A stretch of 64,000 nt of DNA from an uncultured Pelagibacteraceae bacterium (GCA_902527415.1 CABZPD010000001.1:35528-99527), one strand, 5' to 3'. Shown: positions 10,063-21,127, numbered from the stretch's first letter. The notes: generated by a model not told the origin, from the letters alone. Numbers and translations: made by a program.

Positions 10063-10269
10063 ATGAAGGGATACAGATTTATTACTGATGATGATACAGC
10101 AAGATTTTGTAATCGAGTAACTGAGGCATTATCGAATGGATGGAAATTATATGGTGAACCCAAAATGACATTTGATAAAAAAAGAGGAATAATCCGTTGT
10201 GGCCAAGCAGTCATAAAAAATGTTCCAAATAAAAAATACTCAAAAAAAATAAATTTATCTTCAATATAA
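10063..10269 (+). CDS. DUF1737-type small protein
   Basis: 68 aa: YRFITDDDTARFCNRVTEALSNGWKLYGEPKMTFD pattern. Confidence 0.7.
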   Translation: MKGYRFITDDDTARFCNRVTEALSNGWKLYGEPKMTFDKKRGIIRCGQAVIKNVPNKKYSKKINLSSI

Positions 10270-10304
10270 AAAAACCCCCAGAACTTTTATTCAAGGGGTT
10301 TAAA
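10268..10304 (-). terminator. Rho-independent terminator of pnp
   Basis: Minus strand AAACCCC-N16-GGGGTTT followed by T-run. Confidence 0.75.
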
Positions 10305-10324
10305 ATTTTAATTTAAGTTATAGA

Positions 10325-12397
10325 TTATTCAGCAGCTTGTTTCATAGAAAGTTTAACTTTACCTCTATCGAAACCAATCACTTTAACTTTAACTTCGTCA
10401 CCTTCTTTGACAACGTCAGTAACTTTAGCTACTCTTTTATCTGCTAGTTCTGAGATATGAACTAGTCCATCCTGTTTTCCTAAGAAATTAACAAATGCAC
10501 CAAACTCCATAATCTTCATTACTTTACCTGAATAAATTTTGTTTAATTCAGCTTTTGCAGTGATGTCTTTAATCATTTGCATTGCAATGTTTCTAGACTC
10601 CTCATCAGGAGCAGCAACTGTTACTAAACCTTCGTCATTTACATCTACTTTCGCACCTGATTTTTCAACTATTTCTCTGATTGTTGCACCACCTTTTCCA
10701 ATTACTGCAGCAATGTCTTTTTTATCTACATTGACCTGTTCCATTTTTGGAGTGTGTTTTCCAACATCAGATCTTGAAGCTGATAATGCTTTATTCATTT
10801 CACCTAAGATATGAACTCTTCCATCTTTAGCTTGGCTTAAAGCCTGCTCCATAATTTCAAATGTAATACCTGTAATTTTGATATCCATTTGAAGAGAAGT
10901 AATCCCATCTTTAGTTCCAGCAACTTTAAAGTCCATATCACCCAGGTGATCTTCGTCACCTAAAATATCTGATAGAACACTGAAATCTTCTCCTTCTTTA
11001 ATTAATCCCATTGCAATACCTGCAACTGGCTCTTTTATTGGTACTCCAGCATCCATTAATGCTAAAGAAGTTCCACAAACAGTAGCCATTGAAGAAGAGC
11101 CATTAGACTCAGTAATCTCTGAAACTACTCTAAAAGTATATGGAAATGCTTCTTTTGTAGGCAATGAAGAGTTGATTGCTCTCCATGCTAATTTACCATG
11201 TCCAATTTCTCTTCTACCAGTTCCAATTCTTCCAGTTTCTCCAACTGAAAAAGGAGGAAAATTATAGTGAAGCATAAATCGCTCTCTTTGTAATCCATCT
11301 AAACTTTCAATTCTTTGCTCGTCATCAGATGTTCCTAAAGTTGCTACAACAATTGCTTGGGTTTCTCCTCTAGTAAATAAAGCGGAACCATGTGCTCTTG
11401 GTAAAACGCCCACTTCACATTCAATAGGTCTTACATCTGACAATCCTCGACCATCAATTCTATTTTTATTTTTTAGAATATCAGTCCTAACAATTGATTT
11501 TTCAAGATTTTTTAACTGACTGTTAACATCAAGATCTGTGTAGTTTTCATCTTCCTCATAAAGCTTTTTAGCTTTATCAGTAATCTCTGAAATCTGATTT
11601 GATCTATCCTGTTTATCTCTTGTTGCAAAAGCTTTCTTAAGATCTTCCGTAAAAGTTTCCTCAAGTTTTTTCTTAACTTCTGATAAATCTTTCTTTTCAA
11701 CAGTCCACTCAGGTTTTCTACATTCTTTTGCAAGTTCCTCGATCATTTCAATTACTGGAACAAATCCTTCATGTCCAAATTTAACTGCATTTAACATTTC
11801 TTCTTCTGTTAAACCACTTGCTTCAGACTCAACCATAAGCACAGCATCTTTTGTACCTGCTACAACTAGATCTAATTTTGATTTTTCTAATTCTGCTTTA
11901 GATGGGTTTAAAACATATTTTCCATCTACAAAACCAACTCTTGAAGCACCTACAGGACCCATAAATGGCATTCCTGATATAGCTAAAGCTGCTGAAGATG
12001 CAGTAATTGACAAAATATCTGGTTCATTTTCTTTATCGTATGAAATTACTGTTGGTAATAACTGTACTTCATTTTTAAATTCATCAGGAAACAAAGGTCT
12101 GATTGGTCTATCAATTAATCTAGAGATTAATGTTTCACTTTCAGTTGGTCTTGCTTCTCTTTTAAAATATCCACCTGGAATTTTTCCAGCTGCATAATAT
12201 TTTTCTTGGTAATTTACAGATAATGGAAAGTAATCCATTTCAGGATTTACTTTTTTTGCTCCCACTACTGTTGCTAGTACGACTGTCTCTCCACATGTTG
12301 CGATTATTGCACCGTCTGCCTGTCTTGCTACTTTACCTGTTTCTAAACTTATCTTCTTTCCCGCTACTTCAATTTCCTTCTTGTATACTTTAAACAT
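10325..12397 (-). CDS. pnp: Polyribonucleotide nucleotidyltransferase
   Basis: Two RNase PH domains, KH ([14 protein letters not shown]) and S1 ([26 protein letters not shown]). Confidence 0.97.
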   Translation of the reverse strand: MFKVYKKEIEVAGKKISLETGKVARQADGAIIATCGETVVLATVVGAKKVNPEMDYFPLSVNYQEKYYAAGKIPGGYFKREARPTESETLISRLIDRPIRPLFPDEFKNEVQLLPTVISYDKENEPDILSITASSAALAISGMPFMGPVGASRVGFVDGKYVLNPSKAELEKSKLDLVVAGTKDAVLMVESEASGLTEEEMLNAVKFGHEGFVPVIEMIEELAKECRKPEWTVEKKDLSEVKKKLEETFTEDLKKAFATRDKQDRSNQISEITDKAKKLYEEDENYTDLDVNSQLKNLEKSIVRTDILKNKNRIDGRGLSDVRPIECEVGVLPRAHGSALFTRGETQAIVVATLGTSDDEQRIESLDGLQRERFMLHYNFPPFSVGETGRIGTGRREIGHGKLAWRAINSSLPTKEAFPYTFRVVSEITESNGSSSMATVCGTSLALMDAGVPIKEPVAGIAMGLIKEGEDFSVLSDILGDEDHLGDMDFKVAGTKDGITSLQMDIKITGITFEIMEQALSQAKDGRVHILGEMNKALSASRSDVGKHTPKMEQVNVDKKDIAAVIGKGGATIREIVEKSGAKVDVNDEGLVTVAAPDEESRNIAMQMIKDITAKAELNKIYSGKVMKIMEFGAFVNFLGKQDGLVHISELADKRVAKVTDVVKEGDEVKVKVIGFDRGKVKLSMKQAAE

Positions 12398-12432
12398 TTC
12401 ATTTCCATTTCGTTTCGTTCGTTTCGTTCCAT
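12364..12432 (-). other. Candidate out-of-frame uORF overlapping pnp start ([22 protein letters not shown])
   Basis: ATG at 12432 in the rpsO-pnp spacer opens a 22-codon frame that runs past the pnp ATG (12397) in another frame and stops at TAG 12364. Confidence 0.3.
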
Positions 12433-12440
12433 TCCGTTCT
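12398..12440 (-). repeat. Purine-rich degenerate tandem repeat (GAACG/AAACG/GAATG units) in the rpsO-pnp spacer
   Basis: Minus strand reads GAACGGAATGGAACGAAACGAACGAAACGAAATGGAAATGAA before the pnp ATG. Confidence 0.8.
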
Positions 12441-12454
12441 ATCTATCTTGATTT

Positions 12455-12703
12455 CTACTTTCTTAAATTCAATTTCGACAGTACATTTTTGTAAGAATCC
12501 ATTTTATTTTTCTTAAGGTATTCTAACAATTTCTTTCTTCTATTTACCGCTCTCAACAATCCAACAGATGAATGTTTATCCTTTTTGAATTGCTTAATAT
12601 GTTTAGAGAGAGTTTCAATTTTCTCTGTTAGCAAAGCTATCTGTATCTCTGAAGATCCAGTATCTTTATCGTGCATTGCTAATTCTTGTGCCTTTTTGTT
12701 CAT
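12455..12703 (-). CDS. rpsO: 30S ribosomal protein S15
   Basis: HDKDTGSSEIQIALLTEKIETLSKHIKQFKKDKHSSVGLLRAVNRRKKLLEYLKK. Confidence 0.97.
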   Translation of the reverse strand: MNKKAQELAMHDKDTGSSEIQIALLTEKIETLSKHIKQFKKDKHSSVGLLRAVNRRKKLLEYLKKNKMDSYKNVLSKLNLRK

Positions 12704-12715
12704 GCCTCTTTCTTC

Positions 12716-13084
12716 CTATTTATTTGTTTGTTTTATTAAGTTTTCTATTTTTTCCGCATACTCAAAAGATTCGTCTTTTCTAAAAAGTAATTTTGGTAAA
12801 AATTTCATGACCACTTTTTGTGATAAAATTTTTCTAATTAAAAACGAGTATTCCTTTAAAACATTAATTGTTTCCTCTGCATCTTTTCCACCTAATGGAA
12901 GAACATATGCTTTAGCAATTTTTAAATCTGGACTCATTCTAACCTCAGTAACAGTTATTGTATTTGTTTCTAAATTGGGCACCTTAGCCTCATTTCTTAT
13001 AAAAATCATGCTTAAAGACTGTTTGATCATTTCTCCTACTCTAAGCTGTCTTTGAGATACCGGTTTTCCTATTCTATCTGCCAT
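12716..13084 (-). CDS. rbfA: Ribosome-binding factor A
   Basis: SQRQLRVGEMIKQSLS...VTEVRMSPDLKIAKAYVLPLG. Confidence 0.92.
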   Translation of the reverse strand: MADRIGKPVSQRQLRVGEMIKQSLSMIFIRNEAKVPNLETNTITVTEVRMSPDLKIAKAYVLPLGGKDAEETINVLKEYSFLIRKILSQKVVMKFLPKLLFRKDESFEYAEKIENLIKQTNK

Positions 13085-15303
13085 TAAATTGACCTCTCTG
13101 TAGATGTAACACTAAAAGCTTCTATTGTGTCATTTTTTTGGAAATCCATATAATCTTTAACTGTAATGCCACATTCTTGACCACCACTTACCTGTTTTAC
13201 CTGATTTTTTTCTCTAAATATTGATGAAACTTTTCCAGTATAAATGATAGCACCGTCCCTAATAATTCTAACATCTGAAGTACTATTAATTTCTCCTTCA
13301 GTTACTTTTGAACCTGCAACTTTTCCAGCACCTGAGACTTTAAATATTTCCAAGATTTGTGCTGTACCAGTAATTGTTTCTTGGACATCAGGTGCCAATA
13401 ATCCTGACATTCTTTGTTTAATATAATCTAAAACTTCATAAATAATATTGTATGAGGATATTTTTATTTTTTCATTTTCAGCAAGTTTTTTTGCTTCTTT
13501 GCTTGGTTTAACATTGAAGGCTATTAATACTGCGTTCGATGCTTTTGCTAATGTAACGTCAGTCTCTGTTACCATTCCAATATCTGCTAAAATTATTTTA
13601 GGTTTGACTTCATCATGCTTAATTTGGCTAATTGCATTTTTAATTGCTTCTGATGATCCATGTACATCAGACTTAATAATTAAATTTAATTCTTCTGTGG
13701 ATTTATCTGAGAAAGCAGAGTCTTGAGTTGCAAAAGTTAGTGGATTTTTTCCATCTTTACTTTCTTGAGCTCTGTTTTCACTCAATGTCTTGGCCTCTTT
13801 TTCTGTATCTAGTACAATAAAATCATCACCAGCTTTTGCCGCACCATTTATTCCTAAAATTTCAACAGGTGTTGAAGGTAATGCTTCATTGATATTTTTA
13901 CCTTTATCATTAATAATAGCTCTTACTTTTCCCCACTTTAAACCACTTACAAAAAAATCACCTCTCTTGAGAGTTCCGGTGGTAATAATTATATTTGCTA
14001 CTGGACCTCTACCAACATCAATTTTAGACTCTAAGACTATACCTGTAGCTTTAGATTCATAATCTGTTTTAAGATCTAAAATCTCTGCTTGAAGTATTAT
14101 AGACTCAACTAATTTATCTAAGTTTTGTTTTGTTTTAGTCGAAATTTCAACCATTAACGTATCACCAGATAAATCTTCAGCGATCAATTCATGTTCTAAT
14201 AATTGATTTTTTATTTTCTGAGGATCTGCCTCTGGTAAATCACATTTATTTATTGCTACAACTATTGGAACATTTGCAGCTTTAGCATGTTTAATAGACT
14301 CAACTGTTTGAGGTTTAACCCCATCATCAGCAGCGACTACTAAAACAACTACGTCTGTTAATTTTGATCCTCTTGCTCTCATTTCTGTAAATGCAGCATG
14401 ACCTGGGGTATCAATAAATGTTAATTTATTGTCCTGGCTTTCAATTTGATAAGCTCCAATGTGTTGGGTTATTCCACCAAATTCTCCTGAAACCACGTTT
14501 GCACTTCTTAGCACATCTAGTACTGATGTTTTGCCATGATCGACATGACCCATTACAGTAACTATTGGTGGTCGATTTTTTAAATTTTCTGTTCTTGAAG
14601 CTTTTATTTTTTGAATTATTTCTTCTGCTTTCTCTTCCCTAATTGGATTATGACCAAATTCTTTAACTAAATATTCTGCAGTATCTGCAGCTAATGTTTG
14701 ATTGATGGTCACAGTAACACCCATACCAAATAAATGCTTAATTACATTGCTTGATTGTTCAGCCATTCTATTTGCAAGTTCTCTTACTGTGATTGCTTCA
14801 GGAATATTGACATTTCTTTTAATCGGTTTTGAATTTTCTTGAATATCATCTTTTGTAGCATTTTTAATTTCTTTTTGTCTTGCTCTCTTTACTGATGCTA
14901 AACTTCTTTGTTTTGCATCAATCTCATCACTTAGTGCTCTTGATACAGTTAACTTTAACTCTCTCTTCTTTGTTCCTGCTTTTAAAGTTTTTCTATCTTT
15001 GTTTTCACTATCTCCTTTAAGTCGTTTAGTAGCTCTTTGCTCTGCTAGTTTTCTCTTTTCAAAATCGTTTGTTATAGGGGGTGATTTAGAACTAAATGAA
15101 GGTTTTAATGGTGTTCCTCTGTTGAAAGTTGAGGTTGTTCTTGGCTTATTTGTAGTAGATCTAAGTGATCCTCCTCTACTCGAGAATTTTCCAGTTTGTT
15201 TTTCAATTACTACAGAATTTTTTCCTTGTGATTTAGCAATCTCAATGTTTTTGATTGATTTTTTGGCTGAGCCTGAAATTGTTAATTTTGTTTTTTTCTC
15301 CAT
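13084..15303 (-). CDS. infB: Translation initiation factor IF-2
   Basis: RPPIVTVMGHVDHGKTSVLD, DTPGHAAFTEMRARG, NKCDLP. Confidence 0.97.
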   Translation of the reverse strand: MEKKTKLTISGSAKKSIKNIEIAKSQGKNSVVIEKQTGKFSSRGGSLRSTTNKPRTTSTFNRGTPLKPSFSSKSPPITNDFEKRKLAEQRATKRLKGDSENKDRKTLKAGTKKRELKLTVSRALSDEIDAKQRSLASVKRARQKEIKNATKDDIQENSKPIKRNVNIPEAITVRELANRMAEQSSNVIKHLFGMGVTVTINQTLAADTAEYLVKEFGHNPIREEKAEEIIQKIKASRTENLKNRPPIVTVMGHVDHGKTSVLDVLRSANVVSGEFGGITQHIGAYQIESQDNKLTFIDTPGHAAFTEMRARGSKLTDVVVLVVAADDGVKPQTVESIKHAKAANVPIVVAINKCDLPEADPQKIKNQLLEHELIAEDLSGDTLMVEISTKTKQNLDKLVESIILQAEILDLKTDYESKATGIVLESKIDVGRGPVANIIITTGTLKRGDFFVSGLKWGKVRAIINDKGKNINEALPSTPVEILGINGAAKAGDDFIVLDTEKEAKTLSENRAQESKDGKNPLTFATQDSAFSDKSTEELNLIIKSDVHGSSEAIKNAISQIKHDEVKPKIILADIGMVTETDVTLAKASNAVLIAFNVKPSKEAKKLAENEKIKISSYNIIYEVLDYIKQRMSGLLAPDVQETITGTAQILEIFKVSGAGKVAGSKVTEGEINSTSDVRIIRDGAIIYTGKVSSIFREKNQVKQVSGGQECGITVKDYMDFQKNDTIEAFSVTSTERSI

Positions 15304-15313
15304 ACCTCATCAC

Positions 15314-16867
15314 TCAATCTTTATAAACAATGTTTCTGGCAGACATAATTAGTTCATCCGCTTCTTCTTTAGATAAAGCAAAATCTTCCAGATAACCTTG
15401 GATTTTCACTCTCTCACCTTTAACCACGTCATAACCACCAGTTAATTCATCAGATGCTAAGTCTGCAAAATCTTCCAAACTTAAAATTTTTTGTTCACCA
15501 AGTGTAACTAACATTCCTGGTGTTAATCCCTTTAAATTAATCAAGGCATCTTCCAGACCTAATTCTTTAATTCTTTGAGAAATATCCTCTTGATCCTTTT
15601 CATGAAACTCTTTAGCTCTTTCTATCAGTGCATTAGCTGTATCTTCTTCTATACCTTCAATCTTCATTAAATTTTCAGCTGAACTATCTTTGATGTCATC
15701 GATAGTTGAAAAACCTTCAGCAACAAGTAACTGACCCAACGTTTCATCTAACTCTAAATTTTTTACAAAGTTCTCTGTTTTTTCTTTAAATTCTGTTTGT
15801 CTCCGTTCAGAGTCTTCTGCATCTGTCATTATATTAATTTCATAATTTAAGAGTTTTGTCGCAAGTCTTACATTTTGTCCTCTTCTTCCAATTGCTTTAC
15901 TTAAATTTTCCTCAGTAAGAATTACATCAAGTTTTTTTCTTTCACTATCAACATTAACTCTTTGTACTTCAGCAGGGGATAACGCATTTGAAACCAAAAT
16001 AGCTGGGTCTTCCGACCAATTAACTATATCAATTTTTTCTCCTTGAAGTTCATTTACAACAGCTTGAACTCTTGAACCTCTCATACCTACACAAGCACCT
16101 ACTGGATCTAAGGATGTATCGACTGCTTTAACGCATATTTTAGCTCTACTTCCAGGATCTCTTGAGGAAGATTTAATTTCTATTAGTCCATCATAAATTT
16201 CGGGAACCTCTTGAACAAAAAGCTTTTCCATAAATTTAGGGTGAGCTCTAGATAGAAATATTTGTTGCCCTCTAGGTTCTCTTCTAACATCATAACAATA
16301 AGCTTTTATACGATCACCTGCTTTAATATTTTCACGAGGTATTAATTCATTTTTTTGAATTATTGCTTCAGTTCTTCCTAAATCAACAATTACATTTCCA
16401 AATTCTAATCTCTTTACAATTCCACTTAAAATTGACTCTTTCTTATCAATAAAATCATTAAATTGTCTTTCTCTTTCAGCTTCTCTTACATTAAAACTAA
16501 TCACCTGCTTTGCGGTTTGCGCAGCTATTCTTCCAAAATCAAATGAAGGAAGTGGCTGTAATACCTCATCACCAATAGACTTATCTTTGTTTAATTCATT
16601 TAAATTAATTGCATCTTCCAATTTTATCTCTGTATTTGCATTTTCAGGATTTTCAGCAATTACCAATTTTCTAAAAAGTTCAATATCTCCATTGTCTCTA
16701 TTGATAGAAACTTTAATTTCATTTTCCTGTCCAAATTTTGATTTTGCAGCTTTAGCAATACCTGTTTCCATAGAACTTATAATTAGTTCTTTATCAATTG
16801 ATTTTTCTAAAGCTACAGCTTCAGCAATTCTTAATAATTCAAGTTTATCTGCTCTTTTATTTAACAT
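15314..16867 (-). CDS. nusA: Transcription termination/antitermination protein NusA
   Basis: NusA N-domain, S1, KH (VGACVGMRGSRVQAVVNELQGEKIDIV) and C-terminal repeats. Preferred start MLNKRADKLELL at 16867, not listed 16906. Confidence 0.95.
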   Translation of the reverse strand: MLNKRADKLELLRIAEAVALEKSIDKELIISSMETGIAKAAKSKFGQENEIKVSINRDNGDIELFRKLVIAENPENANTEIKLEDAINLNELNKDKSIGDEVLQPLPSFDFGRIAAQTAKQVISFNVREAERERQFNDFIDKKESILSGIVKRLEFGNVIVDLGRTEAIIQKNELIPRENIKAGDRIKAYCYDVRREPRGQQIFLSRAHPKFMEKLFVQEVPEIYDGLIEIKSSSRDPGSRAKICVKAVDTSLDPVGACVGMRGSRVQAVVNELQGEKIDIVNWSEDPAILVSNALSPAEVQRVNVDSERKKLDVILTEENLSKAIGRRGQNVRLATKLLNYEINIMTDAEDSERRQTEFKEKTENFVKNLELDETLGQLLVAEGFSTIDDIKDSSAENLMKIEGIEEDTANALIERAKEFHEKDQEDISQRIKELGLEDALINLKGLTPGMLVTLGEQKILSLEDFADLASDELTGGYDVVKGERVKIQGYLEDFALSKEEADELIMSARNIVYKD

Positions 16868-16882
16868 AATTTTGTTTGCTCC

Positions 16883-16908
16883 AAAAAAAAATGGGCTAAA
16901 GCCCATTT
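16883..16908 (-). terminator. Strong intrinsic terminator between metK and nusA, in the nusA leader
   Basis: Minus strand AAAATGGGC-TTTA-GCCCATTTT inside a 9-T run, ending about 16 nt before the nusA ATG. Confidence 0.85.
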
Positions 16909-16966
16909 TGTAAAGTCCAATAATGTAGTTGCAATATAGTAAAGTTTTTTTTTAATTCAACAGAAA

Positions 16967-18136
16967 CTATTTAGAAAAAAAGTTAGTTTTATCAGTTTTT
17001 TCCCACGAAAATGAACCATTTTCTTCAGGTGCTCTACCAAAATGACCATAGGCGGCTGTTTTTTCATATATTGGTTTATTTAAATGCAACATTTCTCTGA
17101 TCCCTCTAGGGCTTAAATCAAAATTTTCTTTAATCTTTTCTACAACAAATTTATTTTTATCTAGATCGTTATCAAATAAATTAACATAAATAGAAAGTGG
17201 TTTTGATACACCAATTGCATAAGCTAACTGAATCAAACATTTGTCAGAAATTTTTGAACCAACAACATTTTTAGCAATATATCTTGCCGCATAAGCAGCT
17301 GATCTGTCAACTTTTGTTGGATCTTTTCCTGAAAAAGCACCTCCACCATGAGGTGCAGCACCACCATATGTATCAACAATAATTTTTCTACCCGTAAGAC
17401 CGCAATCTCCATCAGGACCACCAATTACAAAATTTCCTGTTGGATTTACATAAAACTCATCCTCACTGAAGCCATTGAGAAAATTCTCAGGAATAGATTT
17501 TAACATATAAGGTCTTAATAAATCTCTGACTTGCGATTGATTAACATCTGGTGAATGTTGTGAAGAGATAACCACAGATTTTACTTTTGAAGGTTTTCCA
17601 TCAACATACTCGAATGTTACCTGGCTTTTTGAATCTGGTTCAATATTTTTTAACTTTCCTGACTTTCTGTCTTCCGCCATCAATCTTAAAATTTTATGAG
17701 AATAATGAATTGGTGCTGGCATTAAAACATCTGTTTCATTACATGCGTATCCAAACATAATACCTTGATCTCCAGCTCCTTCATCTTTATTACCAGAGGA
17801 GTCTACACCCATAGCAATATCAGCTGATTGGGAATGTAAATGACTTTCAATTTTTGTGGCTTCTTTCCAGGTAAAGCCTTCTTGGTCATAGCCAATATCT
17901 TTTATACAATTTCTTACTTTTTCAATTAATTCATCTTTTTTAATTTCTGGTCCCCTTACTTCACCAGCTAAAACAACTTTATTTGTAGTAGTTAGTGTTT
18001 CGCAGGCAACTCTAGAATATGGATCTCTAGAAATAAAACTATCAACAACCATATCTGAAATCCTATCAGATACTTTGTCTGGATGGCCTTCAGAGACAGA
18101 CTCGCTTGTGAAAAGATAATTTTTTAAGTCACTCAT
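16967..18136 (-). CDS. metK: S-adenosylmethionine synthetase
   Basis: [76 protein letters not shown]. Confidence 0.97.
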   Translation of the reverse strand: MSDLKNYLFTSESVSEGHPDKVSDRISDMVVDSFISRDPYSRVACETLTTTNKVVLAGEVRGPEIKKDELIEKVRNCIKDIGYDQEGFTWKEATKIESHLHSQSADIAMGVDSSGNKDEGAGDQGIMFGYACNETDVLMPAPIHYSHKILRLMAEDRKSGKLKNIEPDSKSQVTFEYVDGKPSKVKSVVISSQHSPDVNQSQVRDLLRPYMLKSIPENFLNGFSEDEFYVNPTGNFVIGGPDGDCGLTGRKIIVDTYGGAAPHGGGAFSGKDPTKVDRSAAYAARYIAKNVVGSKISDKCLIQLAYAIGVSKPLSIYVNLFDNDLDKNKFVVEKIKENFDLSPRGIREMLHLNKPIYEKTAAYGHFGRAPEENGSFSWEKTDKTNFFSK

Positions 18137-19673
18137 TTCTAAGCTTCTTAAATGAAAATATCAAAAAAATATACAATAAAATTATAAATCCAAAAATTTT
18201 GTTTCCAAATTTTGCAAATAGAGTTGTCTCGATTTTTTTTGACTCAATTAAATCAATATAACCTGATTTACTTATATCAACTTTTTGTTCGATAACTCCT
18301 AGTGGATTAATAATTGCTGTTATACCATTATTTGCAGACCTTAAAACATATTTCCCACTTTCTATCGCTCTAAAAATACTATGAGTTAAATGTTGCTCTG
18401 GGCCAATTGATTTACCAAACCAACCATCTTCAGAAATATTTACAATATAATCAAAGTTACTGTTTGTAAAAATTTTACCTGAATAAATTATCTCGTAACA
18501 AATAAGGGGCAATATTTTCACCGATAGGTTGTTATACCTCAGATCAATTATTTTTCTTTCTTCACCTTTTGAATATGATTGGTAATCATTAGTAATTGTT
18601 TTTAAGCCAATACTTTTTAATAATTTTTCAAAAGGTAAAAATTCTCCAAAAGGGACAAGATTAATTTTGTTATATGAATTTATTACATTAAGGTCATGGT
18701 CAAAAATAGATAATGAATTAAAATATTTAATAGTTTTATTTTTATCTTCTTTGCTATTAATTCCAATTGCTAATAAATGATTTTCGTTGAATTTATTTTC
18801 AAATAACCATTTGTATTCTTTTAGTTGGTCTTGCGAAATACCTGGAATAATACCTTCTGGCCAAATAAAAATTATTTTTTGATTTTTTTTAGGAGAGCTG
18901 ATTTCAATTAGCTCTTCTATTGCAGCTATTGGATCAATATTATTATAAAATCTATCTATGTCTATATTTGAACTTAAAATTCTTAGTTTATAATCAAGTT
19001 TTCTTACCTGTTGATTATTAAATTTTTCTAAATTTTGTGAACCAAGTATATAAAATGACATTGTTGTAATAAGAAATGCAACACAAATACTAATATCTTT
19101 TTTATTCTCTCTTAAAATGAATATTGATGGGCTTGTAAACAATGAAATACAGAAAAGATTAAAGCTGTAAGTACCTATGATTGACGTAATATTTAAAATT
19201 TCTATTTGATTAGAGAAACTATAAGCAATTAAATTCCAAGGAAAACCAGTTAGTATTGATCCTCGTATAAATTCTACTATTCCAAATATCAAAGAAAAAA
19301 GAAAAAATGAGCTCAAATTTTTATTTGGTTTTATAACTGCAAATAAATAAGCAACTAAACCATAAAACAAGGCCAAAAAACCAGGTATTAATAATATTGT
19401 AAAAGGTATTAAAAACTTAAAATTTTGATCAAACGTTAATGATATTGAGATCCAATATAAATTAATTACAAAATAGCCAAACCCATATAACCAACCATAA
19501 AGAAAAAATATTTTTTTATTTTTAAAAAACTTAATTTTTTTTATTAAAAATATATAGAACAAACTAAAAGTTAAAAAATTTATTATAACATAATTAAATG
19601 GAGGTAAACTTAAGGAAGTAAGTGCTCCTAATAAAATTAAATAAATTAATTCAATATAAAATTTATTTTTCAA
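18129..19673 (-). CDS. lnt: Apolipoprotein N-acyltransferase
   Basis: Multi-TM N-terminus then nitrilase domain ([37 protein letters not shown]). Confidence 0.9.
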   Translation of the reverse strand: MKNKFYIELIYLILLGALTSLSLPPFNYVIINFLTFSLFYIFLIKKIKFFKNKKIFFLYGWLYGFGYFVINLYWISISLTFDQNFKFLIPFTILLIPGFLALFYGLVAYLFAVIKPNKNLSSFFLFSLIFGIVEFIRGSILTGFPWNLIAYSFSNQIEILNITSIIGTYSFNLFCISLFTSPSIFILRENKKDISICVAFLITTMSFYILGSQNLEKFNNQQVRKLDYKLRILSSNIDIDRFYNNIDPIAAIEELIEISSPKKNQKIIFIWPEGIIPGISQDQLKEYKWLFENKFNENHLLAIGINSKEDKNKTIKYFNSLSIFDHDLNVINSYNKINLVPFGEFLPFEKLLKSIGLKTITNDYQSYSKGEERKIIDLRYNNLSVKILPLICYEIIYSGKIFTNSNFDYIVNISEDGWFGKSIGPEQHLTHSIFRAIESGKYVLRSANNGITAIINPLGVIEQKVDISKSGYIDLIESKKIETTLFAKFGNKIFGFIILLYIFLIFSFKKLRNE

Positions 19674-19674
19674 T

Positions 19675-20136
19675 TTAAATTATTTTTGATTGTACAGATT
19701 TAAATATTAGATTTTCCTCTTTTAACATTTTGGAATAATCTTTATTTTTTTTATGATCAAAACCCAAAAGATGAAGAAAACCATGTATAAATATTTTAGC
19801 AACTTTTTCTTTAAAAGATTTTAAATCTTGTGATCTTGGTTGGTCTAGATAATTATAACTAATGATAATGTCTCCAAGATAAGTGTTTTTTTTTATTTTT
19901 ATTTTTTTATCCAATGGAAAAGATAAAATATCGGTAGATTTATTTTTTTTTCTGAAAACATTATTTAATTTTTTAATATTCTTATTATTTGAAAGTAATA
20001 GTGTGAAGGTTACTTTTTTATTCAAAAATTTATATTTTTTTGGAAAAGCTTTACATATTTTTTTAAAAAAAATGTCCTTATTTTTTAGTCTTTTTGACCA
20101 AGCCTTCTCCTCGGAGAAGACATTAATACTAATCAT
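19675..20136 (-). CDS. ybeY: Endoribonuclease YbeY
   Basis: NKSTDILSFPL, LGDIIIS, HGFLHLLGFDH. Confidence 0.93.
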   Translation of the reverse strand: MISINVFSEEKAWSKRLKNKDIFFKKICKAFPKKYKFLNKKVTFTLLLSNNKNIKKLNNVFRKKNKSTDILSFPLDKKIKIKKNTYLGDIIISYNYLDQPRSQDLKSFKEKVAKIFIHGFLHLLGFDHKKNKDYSKMLKEENLIFKSVQSKII

Positions 20137-21124
20137 TATTTGAGTATGCTTTGACTATTTTAGAAACAAGTGGATGTCTGACTACATCTGAATGATCAAA
20201 ATCAACTATGGATATTTCCTTTAAATGCCCTAGTAACTCTTTTGATCTAACTAATCCTGACATGCTTTTATTTGGTAAATCAATTTGAGATGGGTCACCA
20301 TTTACAACAATTTTAGAATTTTCTCCAATACGTGTTAAAAACATTTTTATCTGAGTATCCGTAGCATTTTGTGCTTCATCTAAAATTGCAAAGGAATTTT
20401 TTAGAGTTCTACCTCTCATAAAAGCTAAAGGTGCAATTTCTATATCTCCAATCTCAATCATTCTTTGTATTTTTTCAAAGTCAAAGAGATCATATAAAGA
20501 ATCATATAAAGGTCTAAGATAAGGGTCTACTTTTTCCTTCATATCACCAGGTAAAAATCCCAAACGCTCGCCTGCTTCTACAGCTGGTCTTGAAAGAATA
20601 ATTCTCTCAATCTTTTTTTCTAAAAGCATAGTTAGACCTACAGCGACTGCCAGAAAAGTTTTTCCAGTTCCTGCTGGCCCAGCTGAAATTACAATATCAC
20701 TCTCCCTCAAAGCTCTCACATAGCTTTTTTGTTTTTCAGACCTAGGAATTATAGATTTCTTGGGAGTTTTGATAATATCTGTAACATTATTATTTTTTAC
20801 TTTTTCATTAATCATAAAGTTATCAACTGATGAAAATATATCTTTATTCTCTATACTTCCATTATTAATAAACTGATTAGCCAAAAATTGAATAGCATTT
20901 TTAATTTTTTCATTTTTTTCAGGCGTTGATTTAATTAAAATTGAATTTCCCCTTGAATATAAGCTGCAATTTGTAATTTTTTCTAATTCTTGTAAATTTT
21001 TATTAAATTCCCCAACAACACCCATCAACAAGTTATTATCATGAAATATAACACTTAAAGAATTGTTATCTGAATAAACAAATTTTAAAGACTGATCGAT
21101 ATTTTTTTTAGTTATTCCACTCAA
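20129..21124 (-). CDS. PhoH-like ATPase (YbeZ)
   Basis: ISAGPAGTGKTFLAVA, LSRPAVEAGERLGFLPGDMKEKVDPYLRPLYD, AILDEAQNAT. Confidence 0.93.
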   Translation of the reverse strand: MSGITKKNIDQSLKFVYSDNNSLSVIFHDNNLLMGVVGEFNKNLQELEKITNCSLYSRGNSILIKSTPEKNEKIKNAIQFLANQFINNGSIENKDIFSSVDNFMINEKVKNNNVTDIIKTPKKSIIPRSEKQKSYVRALRESDIVISAGPAGTGKTFLAVAVGLTMLLEKKIERIILSRPAVEAGERLGFLPGDMKEKVDPYLRPLYDSLYDLFDFEKIQRMIEIGDIEIAPLAFMRGRTLKNSFAILDEAQNATDTQIKMFLTRIGENSKIVVNGDPSQIDLPNKSMSGLVRSKELLGHLKEISIVDFDHSDVVRHPLVSKIVKAYSNND

Positions 21125-21127
21125 ATT

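Noticed and set aside
10539-10814. Antisense ORF (91 aa) inside pnp and similar antisense ORFs (11512-11733, 12585-13055, 13244-13426, 13448-13726, 13790-14062, 14999-15352, 16587-16913)
   Set aside because: All lie opposite strongly recognised core genes, have Ser/Phe/Ile-rich composition typical of antisense translation, and show no family motifs or RBS.
16868-16906. Upstream start of NusA (MGFSPFFFGANKI...)
   Set aside because: This N-terminal extension is translated through the terminator hairpin (GFSPFFFG); canonical NusA begins at MLNKRADKLELL.
16909-16966. SAM riboswitch associated with metK
   Set aside because: metK start overlaps the end of lnt (18129-18136), leaving no leader; the hairpin lies downstream of metK and fits a terminator.
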